From positions 81,319 to 145,318 of the forward strand of contig NW_005179022.1 in NCBI RefSeq assembly GCF_000350225.1: DNA of 64,000 nt. Reading direction: 5' to 3'. The notes below the pieces were generated by a model. The model did no database searches. It was given only the letters and a program-made list of their open reading frames with translations, and was not told where the DNA came from. This document shows positions 28,924 through 41,481 of the stretch, one piece after another. Source of the DNA: Chondrus crispus (Eukaryota > Rhodophyta > Florideophyceae > Gigartinales > Gigartinaceae). Made by a program: the position numbers and the translations under genes. Position 1 is the stretch's first letter. The number at the start of each line of letters is the position of its first letter.

Positions 28924-31900
28924 ATGAAGAAAAGAATTCGGAAGCGACGGAACATGTTTCAGCCCGGGAGTCGGGGAAGAAGGGGTCGCATTGCGTACGA
29001 CGATCGGTGCGGAGAACATCATCAGGAGACATTTCATCTGGCAGATACATCCGCTCCCTCAACACACAGTGCTGATGGAACGACACAAAACTGTACGGGT
29101 GCGGAGAAGGGTTGCGATGAAATCCGAGGAGCGGGCGCAGCGGAAACAAAAGAAGAGGAAATGGCAGAGGCGGAGGATATAGATCATAAAGATGTGTGTT
29201 TTGAGACTATAGAGGGGTTTGGAACCCGTATGGTCCACGAAATGCAGTTCGCATATGAAATTCCAGTTGCGGAGATGCATGAAACGAATGGGCAAGACAT
29301 GGGTGGCATGGTAGATATGGTACTTGAACACGTGAGGGGTACGACAAATGAACTGGTGGTCGGGCTCAGTGCACAGGACGAGGAAGATAAAATGCATCCA
29401 GATATAAGACTGCAGTTGGATGTTGCGGAGATCCGTCGTGGATGGAAGAAGCTTAGCGTGTGACAAAATTTAATGGCTGTTTTACTTGTCTCCGGGACCG
29501 TTCGGTACTCTAAGTCTGGTTATAACATCTTTCGGAACTGTTTCAACCACCTTCTAAAGAAATACGAGCCGGGGGGGATTGTTTCCTGACTACTCTACGG
29601 TTTATCAGACTCTGTCCCCTTTGCTTCGAGAGTGGGGTTTTGTGATGAGCATGGCTTGCGAGGCGATTTTAGATACTTGGAAATCGGGGTCCAGACAGAC
29701 GCTTCAGTCACTGCAGGGAGTTGGGCCAGTTTCAAGCCGTTTCAAAGTCATATTGCCATCATCTTGGTCTTTGATGGACTTGGCGTGCCGCGAGACATGG
29801 AATGTACTTAAAGGCGCTGCGAAAGAGTCCATATCCCCTAGCTCGGGAGCTCTGTTCTCCACTATCGAAAGCGTTCCCATGGTTCGAAATACAGATCTCA
29901 TTCTGGACATCGCTCGTAACGTCCTTCGCAGCACCGGCGACGAAACCGCGCCCTCCTGCCCATTTCTCACTGCGTACAGGGGAGATGGAGGAGTGGTCAC
30001 CTTGTGCTTGCGGAAGGAACCGCCATTTCGGCATGAAGTATTGTGCACTCTGGATATGTGTAGCGGAGCAGATCCAAGATGTTTCAAATTGACGTTCAGG
30101 GTTGTCACAACCTCTCTCGTAGTGTCATGGAGAGGCGGACCACCCGTGACCGAAGCGTCGAGGTCGGAGTTACGTTACGGAACATGGAAGGTATTTCGGC
30201 GGCCAACACCGGACCTGTGGCGCGCTGGTGACATTAGCACAGTTCTACATATCAGTGCTGGGCTGGATTATGTCATGGTACTAATTCAGCATCACAACAG
30301 ATCAACACAGGGAGGGCAGCAAATTGAGCTTGTGTGCATACCCTTTGCTCGCCAGGTTGGAGACGATGGAGCTGATCATCCTTTACGCATCTCATTTCAT
30401 ACAGCTTCGAAGGTTTCCGTGGTGGACGTCATGATGGACGGCAACCAGCCATCTCTTTCACATCAACACTCCCGACCCCCAATTTCACCGTCATATGGTA
30501 AGCTCAAAGACGGAAGGAAATACTTTGTTGACCATATCCTACTATATTCAGATGGATTTTCCCGTTCCGATTTAAAGCGGGTTCAGCGGGGGTGTCTATT
30601 GTCTCTCCCGAAACTATCCTCCGGAATGTAGAAGTAGTAGAGAGCGAGTACGTGTTCTTGCCCTGACTGAACCTGGAGTGTCAACGAAGGAAGGTCTGAA
30701 GCAAGTAGTAGCAGACCTCGTCAAATCATCAACAGAGGGTATACCTGCCAGAAATTCCGATGGGGAGGATTTGCTGCTGTTTACGGATGTGGTTGGTTTC
30801 GTGAGCGACTACCACGAGGTTGGGCATGTCCTGGATGTGGTGGGAGTGAATGGCACAGCACCATGCAACCTCTGCTCGTTCATGCGATTTAAAGGGCCTA
30901 AAGGACTCGCATCGCGATATGCATACACCACGGATATTCACAGCGCAGAGGCATGTTTCGCGAGAAATGCAGAAAGAACGAAGGCATTACGAGTCTCTGG
31001 TATCTCGGATGTAGAGATGAACGCATTGGGCCTGAACCGAAATGATGATGCAGCAAGGAAAGCAAGTCCTTTTCTTTCTTTTTCTCAGGATTTGAAGAAC
31101 GCGTTGAAAAACCACGATACCGTCCCAGTCGCAAACCCTAGGTTTGACCAGTATCGCTCAATGCTTGTTGCCCCCGACCATCTCCTGGCTGGTAATGCAA
31201 TTAATATTTTAACCCTTTCCTTTAAGTCCCTTCGTACCTCGACTAGAAGAAAGCAGGTAGACGGGTTAATCTGTTCCTTGTTGTGAACAAACCGCCTGGT
31301 AACTGAGAGACGCATCTACAATTGCAGCACAAGTAGTATGTACACGGCAAGCATATCGGCAACGTTTTCGATATTATTGATTGCTTCTCCTGTATTCAAA
31401 GAGATTGTTGATAACCTATCCTGCCCTCAAGAAATATCTAATGTATCCAAACAAGCACTGTGTTCAATTGTACAGAACCTCAGTTTGTTTAGCAAACTTG
31501 TCAGCAAGACATACTGGTATCCTAAGCTGCATGTGGATGGATTGGAGCAAGTGAAAAGGTACAATCGTGAAGATGGCTCAGCGCATATGGCAGACTTGGA
31601 ACGCCATTACAAGATGTACATACGAAACTGCAATGACCTTAGTCGCAGCAGTACTATGGCGGGGAAAGAGCTGGACAAGCCGAATATCCATCGGTTTCTA
31701 GACCTTTATATGCATTTTATCCCTGCAATGGGTCACGTGCAGCACTTCACCGAACTTGTTTTCGAATGCGCTCACCATCCCCTTAAGCAGGCCATGGCAG
31801 ATTCCAACGGTCATGACGCCCATATACAGGGAATGGATCACATTATTAATAACGATTGGAAGAACCGGCTTTCATCTGCTCTTTATTCTGTAGACGGCAG

Positions 31901-32691
31901 TTGTGAAATGTTTGGCGAGGCAATCTCTTCAGTGGCCAATCTCATTTGCGGACGAAGAAGAGACGTACATAACTATGTAACAAAAACGAACGGTGAGGCA
32001 GAGAAGGCTTTAAGTATTATAAAAATGGGTTGTTGAGGCACGTACTCGGAGCTCCATCTACTACTAATAACAACAACCCGAGAAGGGCGGAATGGGTCCT
32101 AAGTGAACGTACGGTAGATGCTGAAGGTTCATTCCATGCAACTATGACTTGTATTGCTGCCGACTTCACTGTAGAAGCGGGTCCCAATGACCCCAAATTC
32201 TTCGAAAAGGCATGTCGAATGAAAAATCCCTGTACGGACTTGGAGTTGTTACATCGCATTCAAGACCGCACGACATGCTCTCGAAAGGCTCTGCGGTTCA
32301 AGCACTCGTGTTCGATGACGAACCGCAAATTGTACCTACACCTGCGGAAGATGAAAGAATTGTTTACATTGATGAGCTGCACGTAGCTTACTTTGCAATC
32401 GAAACATTTATGAAAATGCAGGATGCATATCAAGAGACACCTTTCGCTGTTGTCAAGAAATGGCAGTTCACTTCCGGATTTATTTATGTTGACGTCCACA
32501 AGCCATTTCAATTCTTGAAGCTCACAGACTCTGTCAGAAGAGTTGGACTAGTTCACGCCTGTCACAGTGACCGTACCACACAATGTCTTAAGCCCGAAGA
32601 GAATAATTTGAGTTGCACTGCCTCGATCATGGAGGGGAATATTTTCTACTGCTTATCCAGGCACGACGGTTACCCTCCTCGAATGGCTTAG
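28924..32691 (+). pseudogene. Tnp2/CACTA-like transposase, copy 1, broken
   Basis: Collinear pieces of one large protein lie in changing frames. An acidic N-terminal part runs to TGA at 29461-29463, then a frameshift in the G-run near 29568. The frame 29579-30631 carries DHILLYSDGF with the first catalytic Asp. A frameshift near 30610 leads to 30678-31286, with the Tnp2-type LTEPGVSTKE, the second Asp in GFVSDYHEVGHV and a C-x2-C (APCNLCSF). TGA 31284-31286 precedes 31338-32036 (NIHRFLDLYMHFIPAMGHVQHFTE region), then further shifts to the end VRRVGLVHAC..GYPPRM. The C-terminal third aligns throughout with the copy at 45968-47444. The order DG-F, v-D-hHE, C-x-x-C and a late E-rich helix fits the CMC (CACTA/EnSpm/Plavaka) superfamily; the exact family is inferred. 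Confidence 0.65.
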
Positions 32692-33600
32692 TTCTCCGCA
32701 TGTGTTCCCTGACTTATCGCTGCGTTGAAAATCGGAGCGGCCGTAGTTCCGGATGAGCAAAGAGTCGCCAGTGATGACCATCGCGAGATTACAAAGCGAC
32801 TAGTCGAAGCGCAGGCGCTTGAGAGACTGGAGAGCGTTATCGAAGAGGAAGAAGCAGAACCAGCGGACAACGCCAATCCGCAATTTTCCGATGGCAATGA
32901 AGTCGCCCGGTGATTGGGGGTGGAACACAATCAAAAGCTGCTCGGAAAAGAAGAAAAAAGCGCAGAAGGAAGCTGAGTCACAGCGCCGTGTTGAGGCGGA
33001 GCAGGCCAGCATCGCTACATGCGCACCGAAGATGCGTACAACGCACACACCAGTAATTCGCACAAACACGCTTGCACGCGGCAGCCCGACTTCCTTAACA
33101 CCGAGCCCGGTGTAGCTTTTCAGCGCGACGAGCCGCAAGCGATAGGGAGCTTTCCAAGGAGCCGCTTGTGATCATTCGCGCGCCGCACGGCCCGTGCGAC
33201 GTGCGGCACGGGCAGACGACGAGGGCCGAATTAAAAATAGATGAATGACGTCATTGTAGAAACAGCCAATTAAAACACGTAGCACACATACGTTCCGCTC
33301 TCCGATGTCGTTCGACATTTCCGAACTGCCGACACAATATGGCACTACCGCTCGTAACCTGCACCCAGCTGCAACATTATCTGGCCTCCACAACTCCCAC
33401 TCACCGCGCCCCCCACGGCCGAATTCTACATTTGAGCGGAGGAGGAAATCCTCTCGATCGTTTCATGCAGGATGGCGACCAACAAACCCCATACAGGCTC
33501 GCTCACGGCTCGGAGCTTGGCAGCAATTACTCACCATGTATCGAATGTGTTTTCTTCTTCTCGGTTTCTTCACGCTATACTACTTCATATTTGCCAAACA
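32692..33600. other. No supported gene; charged ORF fragments
   Basis: On the plus strand 32725-33115 holds two overlapping frames that together read like one Glu/Lys/Ala-rich helical protein piece (EEEEAEPADNANPQ, then KKKKAQKEAESQRR) joined by a frameshift near 32905. I do not recognise it. A short frame with one membrane-like segment near 33540-33600 is not convincing. Confidence 0.35.
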
Positions 33601-33619
33601 TCACTACTACGACAGCGAG

Positions 33620-34300
33620 ATGCGTGCTATTCACGCCGATGTCGAAAAGCTTCTCCGTGAAACCAGCAATTCCATCCTCAGTGATAACCTCGTAGAAGCG
33701 GTAATTCCTGACAGGTTTAACGAGACACTCAATCATAATCTCAGTATGCACAAATTTCAAACGAACACGGTCTTCTCCAGAGTTGTCTTCAGAATCCGTC
33801 CCATCGTTTCCAACTTTCATTGATCTGTACACATCCCAGTCCGCATCTTCCACCCCAAACGTGTCCTCCTCCACATTTTTCTTCGTACGCCCTCTCCCTC
33901 GTCCCCTCCCTGGCCCCTCCTTCTCCCCTTCCCACTTCCGCTCTCGCGCCTCTTTGAGGTCCCTCGCCCTGAGTCGTCGTCGAAACCTGCATTGCTTCCT
34001 GCATGTTGTGCCAACAACCTCATTCGGTCCCTTGCATCCTGCCACCGCCGATCCCATCTCGCTTCGCGCGCAGTGTCCTTTCGATTTAAAAGCTCAGCTA
34101 GCTCATCTCGCTCCGTTCGCAGTTCGGTCAGATACTCTTGTGGCCTCTCCGTGCGCATCTTCTCTATATCCTCAGCCTTCCTCTACGCTTCCGCCTTCGC
34201 CGCCAGCTTGACCCTTTTCCCCCGTAACCGTGCCCCGGTAGCCCCGCAAAGCGCGCGCTCGTGCCGCTTTTGCTTGAGTTACGGCGCGCTCAGCTCTGAC
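33620..34300 (-). pseudogene. ARP5-like (INO80 actin-related protein) gene fragment
   Basis: Two minus-strand frames join into the charged insert characteristic of actin-related protein 5. PQEYLTELRTERDELAELL is followed by DRRWQDARDRMRLLAQ (to about 34000), then, after a frameshift, EDTFGVEDADWDVYRSM and an acidic DSEDNSGED stretch. Known ARP5 proteins share the order N-P-E-x-Y-L-x-E-L...R-M-R-x-I-A-Q...DTFG-x-x-D-x-DW-x-VY. No actin-fold N-terminus or C-terminus is recognisable. Charged frames on the same strand at 34300-34800 may be more of the insert. In the cell ARP5 is a subunit of the INO80 remodeller; this copy cannot encode it. Confidence 0.6.
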
Positions 34301-35230
34301 ATCGACTGAAGGTCGTCTGCTCGTACGCGCTTCCACCGCGCCACCTCCGCTGCCCTTGCCTTTCCCGCGCTCAATTTCGCACGTTCGTCATCCACGAGCA
34401 GCTGCCGCTTGTCGATGTCTTGGTTCAGCGCTGTCGACGATTCCCACTGTCCGTCGCACATGGAAATGTAGTACTTGTCCTCATCTATATCCCTCATATC
34501 TTCAATACACAACCTCCTCCAGTGTATACGATGTATCCACCGGCTCTGCCTCTGTCCCCGACACATCCTTATGCCTTCCGCCGGCTCTTGACTTCTTTTT
34601 CTCCTGCATTAACTTAGTCAACCTCCGCCCATCATCAATTCTCGCCTGCTCCTCCGCGCTCGTCGCCGGCTTATCACTCGCCTCCCCAGTTTCCACCTTG
34701 ACTGTCTTTGACACTTCGTCAAAGCTATCTGGCTCCTCTCAAATTTTCTTCCACTCGGCATCATAGCATCGCGCATGCGGGCGACATACGGTGGGGTTTG
34801 TAAGATTGGCATGGAGGGGCCTGAGAAGGCGGCCACAATGTGGACGACCAGAGATCGAAGATGAAGTCTTGCGAGTTGAGATGGGAGGGCGGGGCGCGGG
34901 GCGCGATAGGCAGAGGGGACGGTGAAGGGGGCGGACGAGGGTCGATCAGATACACATCAGGGGGTGGGCGGATGACTTCTTTTTGCTCGACCATGGCGGG
35001 GGATGTGCGTGGTATTTTGGGGTAAGTCGGCAGGTTTGCGCACGACTTCGGAATCTGGTTGCAGAGAGAAAGGACGGGACGAAGCCCCGTTTGTTCTTTG
35101 GTGACTTCGGGAAACAAAACTTGGGGGTCTTGCCTGCCACGTGTATAAAAAGACGAGCGTGCTTTTTCATGACGAATTCATAGTGACAGGAAGCCTTTCC
35201 CAAGGCTCAGACTACTGTACCGAAATGTAG
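34301..35230. other. Unresolved coding-like minus-strand remnants
   Basis: Short minus-strand frames with acidic or Lys-rich composition (for example VETGEASDKPATSAEEQAR near 34690, and a Pro-rich one at 34850-35030) suggest decayed coding sequence, possibly upstream parts of the ARP5-like remnant. I cannot assign them. Confidence 0.3.
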
Positions 35231-36613
35231 TCTCTGGTACCTGGGATACTACTTGAGGTCCTCTGGGACATCGAATTAACCAAAGGGGAAGGAGGAAGGC
35301 GAGGTGAGAGAACGCTTGCATCCGTCTGGTGGCGGGCAGAGGTGGTAACTAAGGAAGTGGTCGAGGGAAGGGTGAAAGGGAAACTGAAATACGTGGCAAG
35401 GGAGGGGTTCGATGAACAACAAGCGATGGTGTGGATTCTTCCTGATTATATTCGCTTGGTGGAAGATGACGCCACTCAGTTGCGGTGGCGTTATTATGAG
35501 TGCTCAGGACACGTGAGCTATGAAACAGATGGAGAAAATTTTATTCGCCAGAGCGAAAATGGTGTTGGTGATGGTGAGGCGGTACAAAATTTGCGAATGT
35601 ATAGCGTGGAGGGGAAAGTGGCTACGCTTTTATCTCGAGTTAAAGAAATCGAGCGAATGGTTGTTGGCCAGTTTCAATTCTTTTCTCGGATCGGGTCTAG
35701 ATCAACGGCAGAACGGCAATGTGCACGTCTCTTAAATACTTTGAGACAGAAAACATTGGTACTCATCCAGAAGCCAGTACCAAACTTCAAACCGCGACAA
35801 GGGGATACGGAGTAGGACACATACTACGAAGAGAGCTCTACCGGAAGCATTCGTTCAGTGGTAGACTGCACCTTGGAAGAGTATGAGAACTTGACCGGCG
35901 CTGTTCATTCGTTGTCCGATTCTGCCCAGTTCAAGCCCTCGTTCCAGGAAACCCAGTCTCCCGCAGCGTGCACCGAGCTCGCAGAAATAATTTTCCCATC
36001 ATGCGAAGATTTGTGCACAGTTATTGGCATAAACTCTGTCGCGGACATGAGAAATATTGTGCGACGGAGGAAAGGAGGAGGAAAAGAAGAAACCGTGCAT
36101 GAAGCAATTCACATTATGGGGTTGTATGTCGCAGATGAGACCGATGAGAATTCGGCGGCGGCACTGCTGGTGGGAACATGTATGCCATACGTTCGTCGCA
36201 AGGCGACGGTCGATGCCCTTGTCCGAAAGAGCCGAAATTTCGATTTTCGAAGTATGTCGTACACTATCCCTCTCTCACATTCATCACTTCAAGCAGTTGA
36301 TCTTGTAAGCAAGGTTTTCGCGGCAAGGCTTTCAGCCACACCGAGCGAGGTGTCGGAGGACGACGCTGTAAAGACTGTTTTCTCGCAGTTGAAAACTTTT
36401 TCTTTGCGGTGGCGTCCGATGGTTCCCCCGAACAGTCGATTCTGGAGTACAGCTACATCCGTTTCTGAACACGTTTGCAGGTCTCTCGAAGTAGAGCTCC
36501 CCTACTTCATTATTAGGGGCTTTCAGGCCGTGTTCGCAGTCAGCTCTTTGGTTACAGACGAGTACTTGACGCACGTATTTTGTACAAAGGGTCAACCACA
36601 CATGAGCACCTAG
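35231..36613 (+). pseudogene. Companion protein A, copy 1 (start lost, one stop)
   Basis: An open frame from 35231 with no ATG, interrupted by TAG at 35813-35815, then open to 36613 (about 460 codons). It aligns with the intact-start copy at 44239: EVLWDIELTK / EVLWILDVTV, VWWRAEV / VWWRGKV, QLRWRYYE / MQQWRYYK, FQETQSP / YEETQSP and the C-terminal LVVRG / FIIRG region. The N-terminal 100 residues with a WW pair and alternating strands resemble chromatin-reading barrel folds (Tudor-like), but this is only a suggestion. Both copies lie close to Tnp2-like transposase genes, so it is probably a transposon-encoded accessory protein. Confidence 0.55.
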
Positions 36614-37596
36614 TCACGTATGTCGTCGTAGACACATCTATGAATTGTGAAAGTCTCAGAGACTTCAAAAAGTTGTCGAACGTTTCAGCACAAACGCGTT
36701 AAATGATTCAGTGCAAGGCCATTTGGTGTTTTTTGTGGTTGAGCTCTTACATGTTATGACATGGAGCTCCTCCGACGCTGTGATATCCTGGCGGTTGGAC
36801 ATGATGCGAGCTGGGCTCTTACTGCGAGGCGTGCGGGTGGTACGTCTGATCGTGGGGTGGATACTGTTGGGAATGCGGTTGGTGTGCGTACGGCTGGGGT
36901 TGGCGGAGCAGATATGCAGGTGTATGGACCGGGGGAGACTGTTGATGAGGTGGAGGGGCGGATTGGTGGTTCGGGTAGGGGGGAGCGAAAAAGTAGTTGT
37001 TCTGGACGTTCTTGAATGGGCCCAGGACCATCTTCACGGCCAATTTGCCCGGGTTACCCGCGACGGAGCAGTCTCCGTCCATGCCTCGTTTACCAGAGCG
37101 ATGAAGAGTCCGACACGTTCTACGTACGCACGCCGGAGGTCAGTTTCTTACCAACGCTAGCCGGAGTGGAACAGTGTGGAATTGTGGAAGCGCTGCAAAT
37201 GAGCGTCTCGAGCATTTCGACAATCTTGTGCGAGGTATTCCAAACTGGAGAAGTAGCCAGAAGTTGGCGGTTGGACATGATGCGAGCTGGGATCAACTGC
37301 CAGGAGTTATCGCCATCCTTCGAGCCCTCTCGTCTGTAGCACAGTGACAAATATTTCTGCCGGTCGAACGCCAATGCTTGCCTTTAGGTAGGTAGACCAC
37401 GCCCCCCAGCGACCTCTCATCCCAACCTCTCTTACACACACGCACCCCGCTCTCCCCTGCCATGCCCTTTCGCCCTCGTGCGCCCCCGGGTCTTTCACGG
37501 TCAAACGTCACTCACGGCGATATGGCCCCACCATCGAAGTAGCCACGCAACACACTACACAGTACAACATACGTTACCCCCCCGAGGGGGTTCCGT
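36614..37596. other. Spacer with a 27-bp direct repeat
   Basis: TGGCGGTTGGACATGATGCG and the next 7 bases occur exactly at 36789-36815 and 37264-37290. Between them, on the minus strand (36819-37082), is a Pro/His/Gln/Tyr-rich frame (PPPHQQSPPVHTPAY) that may be a host-gene remnant I cannot name. Confidence 0.4.
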
Positions 37597-38600
37597 ATGT
37601 TATACTTTATAGGTCAGAGTGGGGGCCTGCCTTTGCCAAAGAATGTGCCTGTGAATGATAGCGGCGTGTGGAGCTACTTTCAACTGACTGGGGATAAGGA
37701 TTTTGTCGTCACGGCGTCTGATGCGGGAAACGAAAGTGATGATGAAGAAGAGCAAGTGACGTTGGCGGAGGAGAACGAGCATCTTTCGCCCATCCAGCAG
37801 GCTTTTGGGGCTGAAGAAAGCCGCCGTTGTTCGGGCCCGCAATGCGTCCCACATATTGACGAAAGAGGGGATGGCACCATACGTGAACCTTGTTATTCAG
37901 AACAGAACAGTCCCGCTCGGAACGAGTAGTATTGTGCAAGTGCAGGCTCTCATGCTGCGCGTGAAGTTTGAGCGTAAGCGTGGGAGGTACTTGGAGGGAT
38001 GCATGTCGCAACTGGAGGAGATAGCGCGGTTTGTGGATGACCCGATTGCGTCAATGGATGAAGATGGTAGGCATGCGGCTGTGGCAGAGCGGAACATGCT
38101 CCTGTTCGCATCTGCTTTGCCAACGCGATGGGAGTTGAACAAGGAGCTCGCCATTTCAGGTGGAAGGATAGGGCCTGTGAAATCAGCCATGGAGATTTTC
38201 GAGAAGGTCGAATGATGCTGTTGATTGCTATCGCCTGATTTGCCACCTTGGTCATGCTGAGGCTCTGGTTCGTGAGAAGCTGGACCTATTCGACCGAGCA
38301 GTTGTGGAGGACGGGATGGCAGGATAGCCTGAGATTGCCACTGCGGTTTTGAACTTTGGTGCGAAGGGAGCTGTCCATGCTCGTGCTGCGCGACAGCCTT
38401 GCCTCATTTGCGCCCTGGGAGATGTCACGAGGAACAAGGAGCATTTCGAAACAGCGTGGACGGATAGTGGGGACAAGGAAGCCCGGCATGTAGATTGCGC
38501 GATAGCCCTCGCTGGATGCTTCACTGTGACAGAGAGCTGCACGCCGTGGGCGGGACGCAGCGGTGGCGGACATTTCAGCGGCACCAATCGGCGGTTGTGA
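37597..38600 (+). pseudogene. TTC27/EMW1-like TPR protein fragment
   Basis: Three frames in order: SPIQQAFG (37785-37810), shifting into LKKAAVVRARNASH..., then ALPTRWELNKELAISGGR.GPVKSAMEIFEKVE (38115-38213), and after a shift DAVDCYRLICHLGHAEALVREKL (38214-38290) and ICALGDVTRNKEHFETAW (about 38405-38460). This reproduces the TTC27 signature: a conserved LP-x-R-W-x-L-x-x-E-L, then VKSALEIFE-x-L-E-M-W, a CY segment, AE-x-x-x-R-x-x-L and LGD..., leading into TPR repeats that are missing here. At least two frameshifts and a stop make it non-functional. Confidence 0.6.
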
Positions 38601-38959
38601 TGTTCTTGGTCCGGACGGGGGCGGGCCTCACAAATCGAGGAGATGTTTGCGTTGGAAGGTGAGGGCGACGGTGTACAACACTTTCTGCCAATTTTAATAT
38701 TTACAGACATATATTTAAATTTAACGATGTAAGCTGTCTTTGCAATCAACTCATACATACTTCTGAAAACTGTTTTCCCGCGAAACAGTTAAGTGATCTG
38801 CACAAACAGTCGCAGTTCGAGTTTGCCGCGCTTCCCAACGTGATGGACAATTCTTTCAGGCGGTATGTACGGCGTTTTACGTATAGTGGTTTCGAAAACA
38901 GCCGTTCAACTTCGAAGGCACTCCTCAAACCGCAGGAAACATTTCGACTTCCGAACGCA

Positions 38960-39989
38960 CCACTTGTCGTCCTCCATCGAATCTGCGATCTTCGTTACCC
39001 CCTCGCGCGAAATCAGCCGTTCTCACATCTCACCGACGTCCTTCTCCAGACACGTCGTCGCCTCCTTCATCACCGCGCCGACCTCTTCACACTACAGCAC
39101 CTTCTTCCCTTCAATCACACACACCAGCGTCTTCCGGTGCAGCTAAGACACGGCGGAGTTCTTCCCGTTTGCGATTTCGGACAGATTCTGTGGGACCTTC
39201 GTTCCAAGTCATAGCTTCGCCATCATCCAGGCCCCAAAAAGAAGCACAAGGAAACATGGGTCTGCGACGTACAGTGTCCGCGCATAAGAGGCGTCAATTG
39301 CCATTACAGGCCGGAATTGGAAGCGCCGAGAAGCGTCGAAGACTAAAACCCGCTCAAACTGAGGCCACACGTTCGAACCCTACTGTGCGGGTACCCCTGT
39401 CGAATTCATCTGCGCTTGAGAGCACCGAGTTACAGCCTGCCGCACGTTCGAACCCTACCTTACACCCACCCCGATCGAATTAATCCGCGCTTGAGAGCAC
39501 TGAGTTGCAGCGATCTATAGTGGCAATGCACAAGAGGTTGGCAGAAGAGCTAGCCAGCTGCAATGCCACATTATCGGACCTAGTGAAAAGCAATGCCAAT
39601 ACGACGTCCAGTTTGGAGGACATCAAACTCTTCATTCTTCAAAGCTCTGCAGGTAGTTCGCGAATACCATCTCGATCAAGGGTGCAGGGAGGGTCTCGGA
39701 AAGCTGCAACAAAGAACCTGGAAAAGGACGTTCTCAAAGACAACCCCACAGTTATTATCGAAATCAATGCGGCAGTGAATGCGGATACCGTGTCAAGATC
39801 GCTTGCGCAGACTCTATCTTCGTTTACGGATGTCTATCACAATAACCAGGATGACCCCCGGATGACATCGCGTGTCGTCAGCGTCATCTTGATCGCGCTC
39901 AAAAATAACAAATCTCGTCCAGAATCCAAACACGGACTGGGCAAAAAGCATGCAAGTTTTCGCTTCAGTACAGCCAAACGTGCGGTGAT
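38960..39989 (+). pseudogene. Ser/Arg-rich unknown ORF disrupted by a Copia fragment
   Basis: One frame is open from about 38960 (first good ATG 39256) to 39989, apart from TAA at 39481-39483. The first part is Ser/Pro/Arg-rich; a 76-bp unit coding SALESTELQ is repeated in tandem (39405-39515). Then comes a helical, mixed-charge region (AMHKRLAEELASCNATLSDL, IIEINAAVNADTVSRSLAQT). The frame ends where the inverted Copia LTR begins at 39990. Family unknown. It may be the C-terminal half of a further companion protein of the transposons here or a host gene. Confidence 0.4.
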
Positions 39990-41481
39990 TAATGGTAGGT
40001 TCGGAGGGGCAAGGGAAAGAAGGAAGGCAGGTTGATGTGTGTGAGTGAAGGAGTTGGTGCCGATGTTTACTTGAAGCCGTCTTTCGGCGATACTTATACA
40101 CTTTGAGTGTTACACTATCCCATTACTTTGGCACCTGGTAAACCGTACTCACCATATGCGCGACCAAGCGCGGTCCTCTTCTGGCCCGTCCACACTGTCC
40201 TATTTCCACCTTACGAATTGACTATTGACTATCAGTGCACAACAGTTTCTACACATTTCGAGTGACTGTAAACCATGGCCCTATGCATGCAATCGTTTCA
40301 CACCTTATGATGTTAAAATCGAGGTCTGAAAAATTTGCCGCAAAAATTCGTTAACCACTAGGCCACAGGCGCTGGCTTCTTGGTGTCCCCTTGGGCGCGC
40401 TTACTATTTCAACACCTTACTAATCTGCATCCAGACATGACAGAATATATTCTGGCACAATGAACAACTTGGCATCTCTCTATTTCCAACAACACAAAGT
40501 CCTGTCATATCTCAGTCCCCATACATGCCCTTGTTTCGTACCTTACTAATTTCGGTACACACTGCCAGACAACTATCACGGATAGCAACAATGTGCATCC
40601 AGACTTTCTACACATCTCACGTGATATCCGATGTGAATCACACGAGTACTGTCATCAACTTGCATCCAACGGCGCACCATAACGAGAGCACAGTACAACG
40701 TCGCATGCTGACGAGAGTGTAGTACAACGGCGCATGCTGATGCAAGGGTCGCATACAGCGTGACGCGTACACTGAATACTCACGTAAGTACATGTCTCTT
40801 GCGAGAAATACTTGTTGTACTTTTAATTCACATGTACTGTGCTTGGACACGCGCCGGACCGTATGTAGGCGACGTGTACAAGTGTACGTACACGCAGCAA
40901 CCTGGCGATGTGTACATGTGTACACCGCACACAAGTGTCCAGCGCCAAGGCCACACGTAATTACCCATTACAACCATGGTGAACAACTTGAAACCCCCGA
41001 AATGATGTAATTAAAACGTATACGGATCATTCAAGATATATCACCAGCATGACTGCATATAAGTGGACAATAACAGACCAATAGAATTGCAGCATTAGAA
41101 CCGACACCCAATAGATTTGCAGTATTGCCTGTGTAGCCCTATAACGGTTCGGGCCAAATGCAAATTTTCGGCATTTATGCAAATTTGCATAACCCTCCAA
41201 AAGTCCACTTTCGTCCCCAGAACCCCAAAATCTGAGACTTTACACGTGTCATGTGGTGATATGGGGTGAGGTCCGGACCGTCGAGTCATGTACACATGTC
41301 GCTCGATTTTGCGCTTTCTAGATAACAGCATGTGGTCGCACATTTTCAATACCTCCCCTCGATCACATGCTTTGGGCAGCTTTGCACTCGGAAAGCCCAA
41401 CCATGCCCACGAACTTTTCAAACAGCACGCGACCAAGTGGTTTGGTCAGCATATCGGCTGGCATTTCTGTTGTCGGACAAC
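39990..41481 (-). mobile_element. Truncated Copia copy, 3' end only, reversed
   Basis: On the minus strand, 41481-41360 corresponds to the C-terminal end of the Copia polyprotein and its purine tract, followed by a 3' LTR from 41351 to 39990 (ends TATTGAAAATG and CCATTA on the minus strand). The rest of the element is missing beyond 41481, where similarity to the intact copy stops abruptly after GTCGGACAA. The LTR differs from the two intact ones at many sites and contains a 99-bp insertion. It is an older copy of the same family. Confidence 0.88.
40308..40406 (-). mobile_element. Possible tRNA-derived SINE in the old Copia LTR
   Basis: 99 bp absent from the other two LTRs, flanked by TTTCACACCTTA (40296-40307) and TTTCAACACCTTA (40407-40419), a duplication of about 12 bp typical of LINE-driven insertion. 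On the minus strand it contains TGGCCTAGTGG (40365-40355), a perfect pol III A box followed by TTAACG as in tRNA D loops. A weak B-box-like ACCTCGATT lies about 35 nt further. Confidence 0.5.

Noticed and set aside
33305..33823. Plus-strand ORF with one hydrophobic segment
   Set aside because: It overlaps the ARP5-like remnant on the other strand, starts in ordinary sequence and resembles no family.
39371..39460. GTTCGAACCC motifs resembling tRNA B boxes
   Set aside because: They repeat within a coding minisatellite, do not form a T-arm stem, and no A box lies at the right distance.
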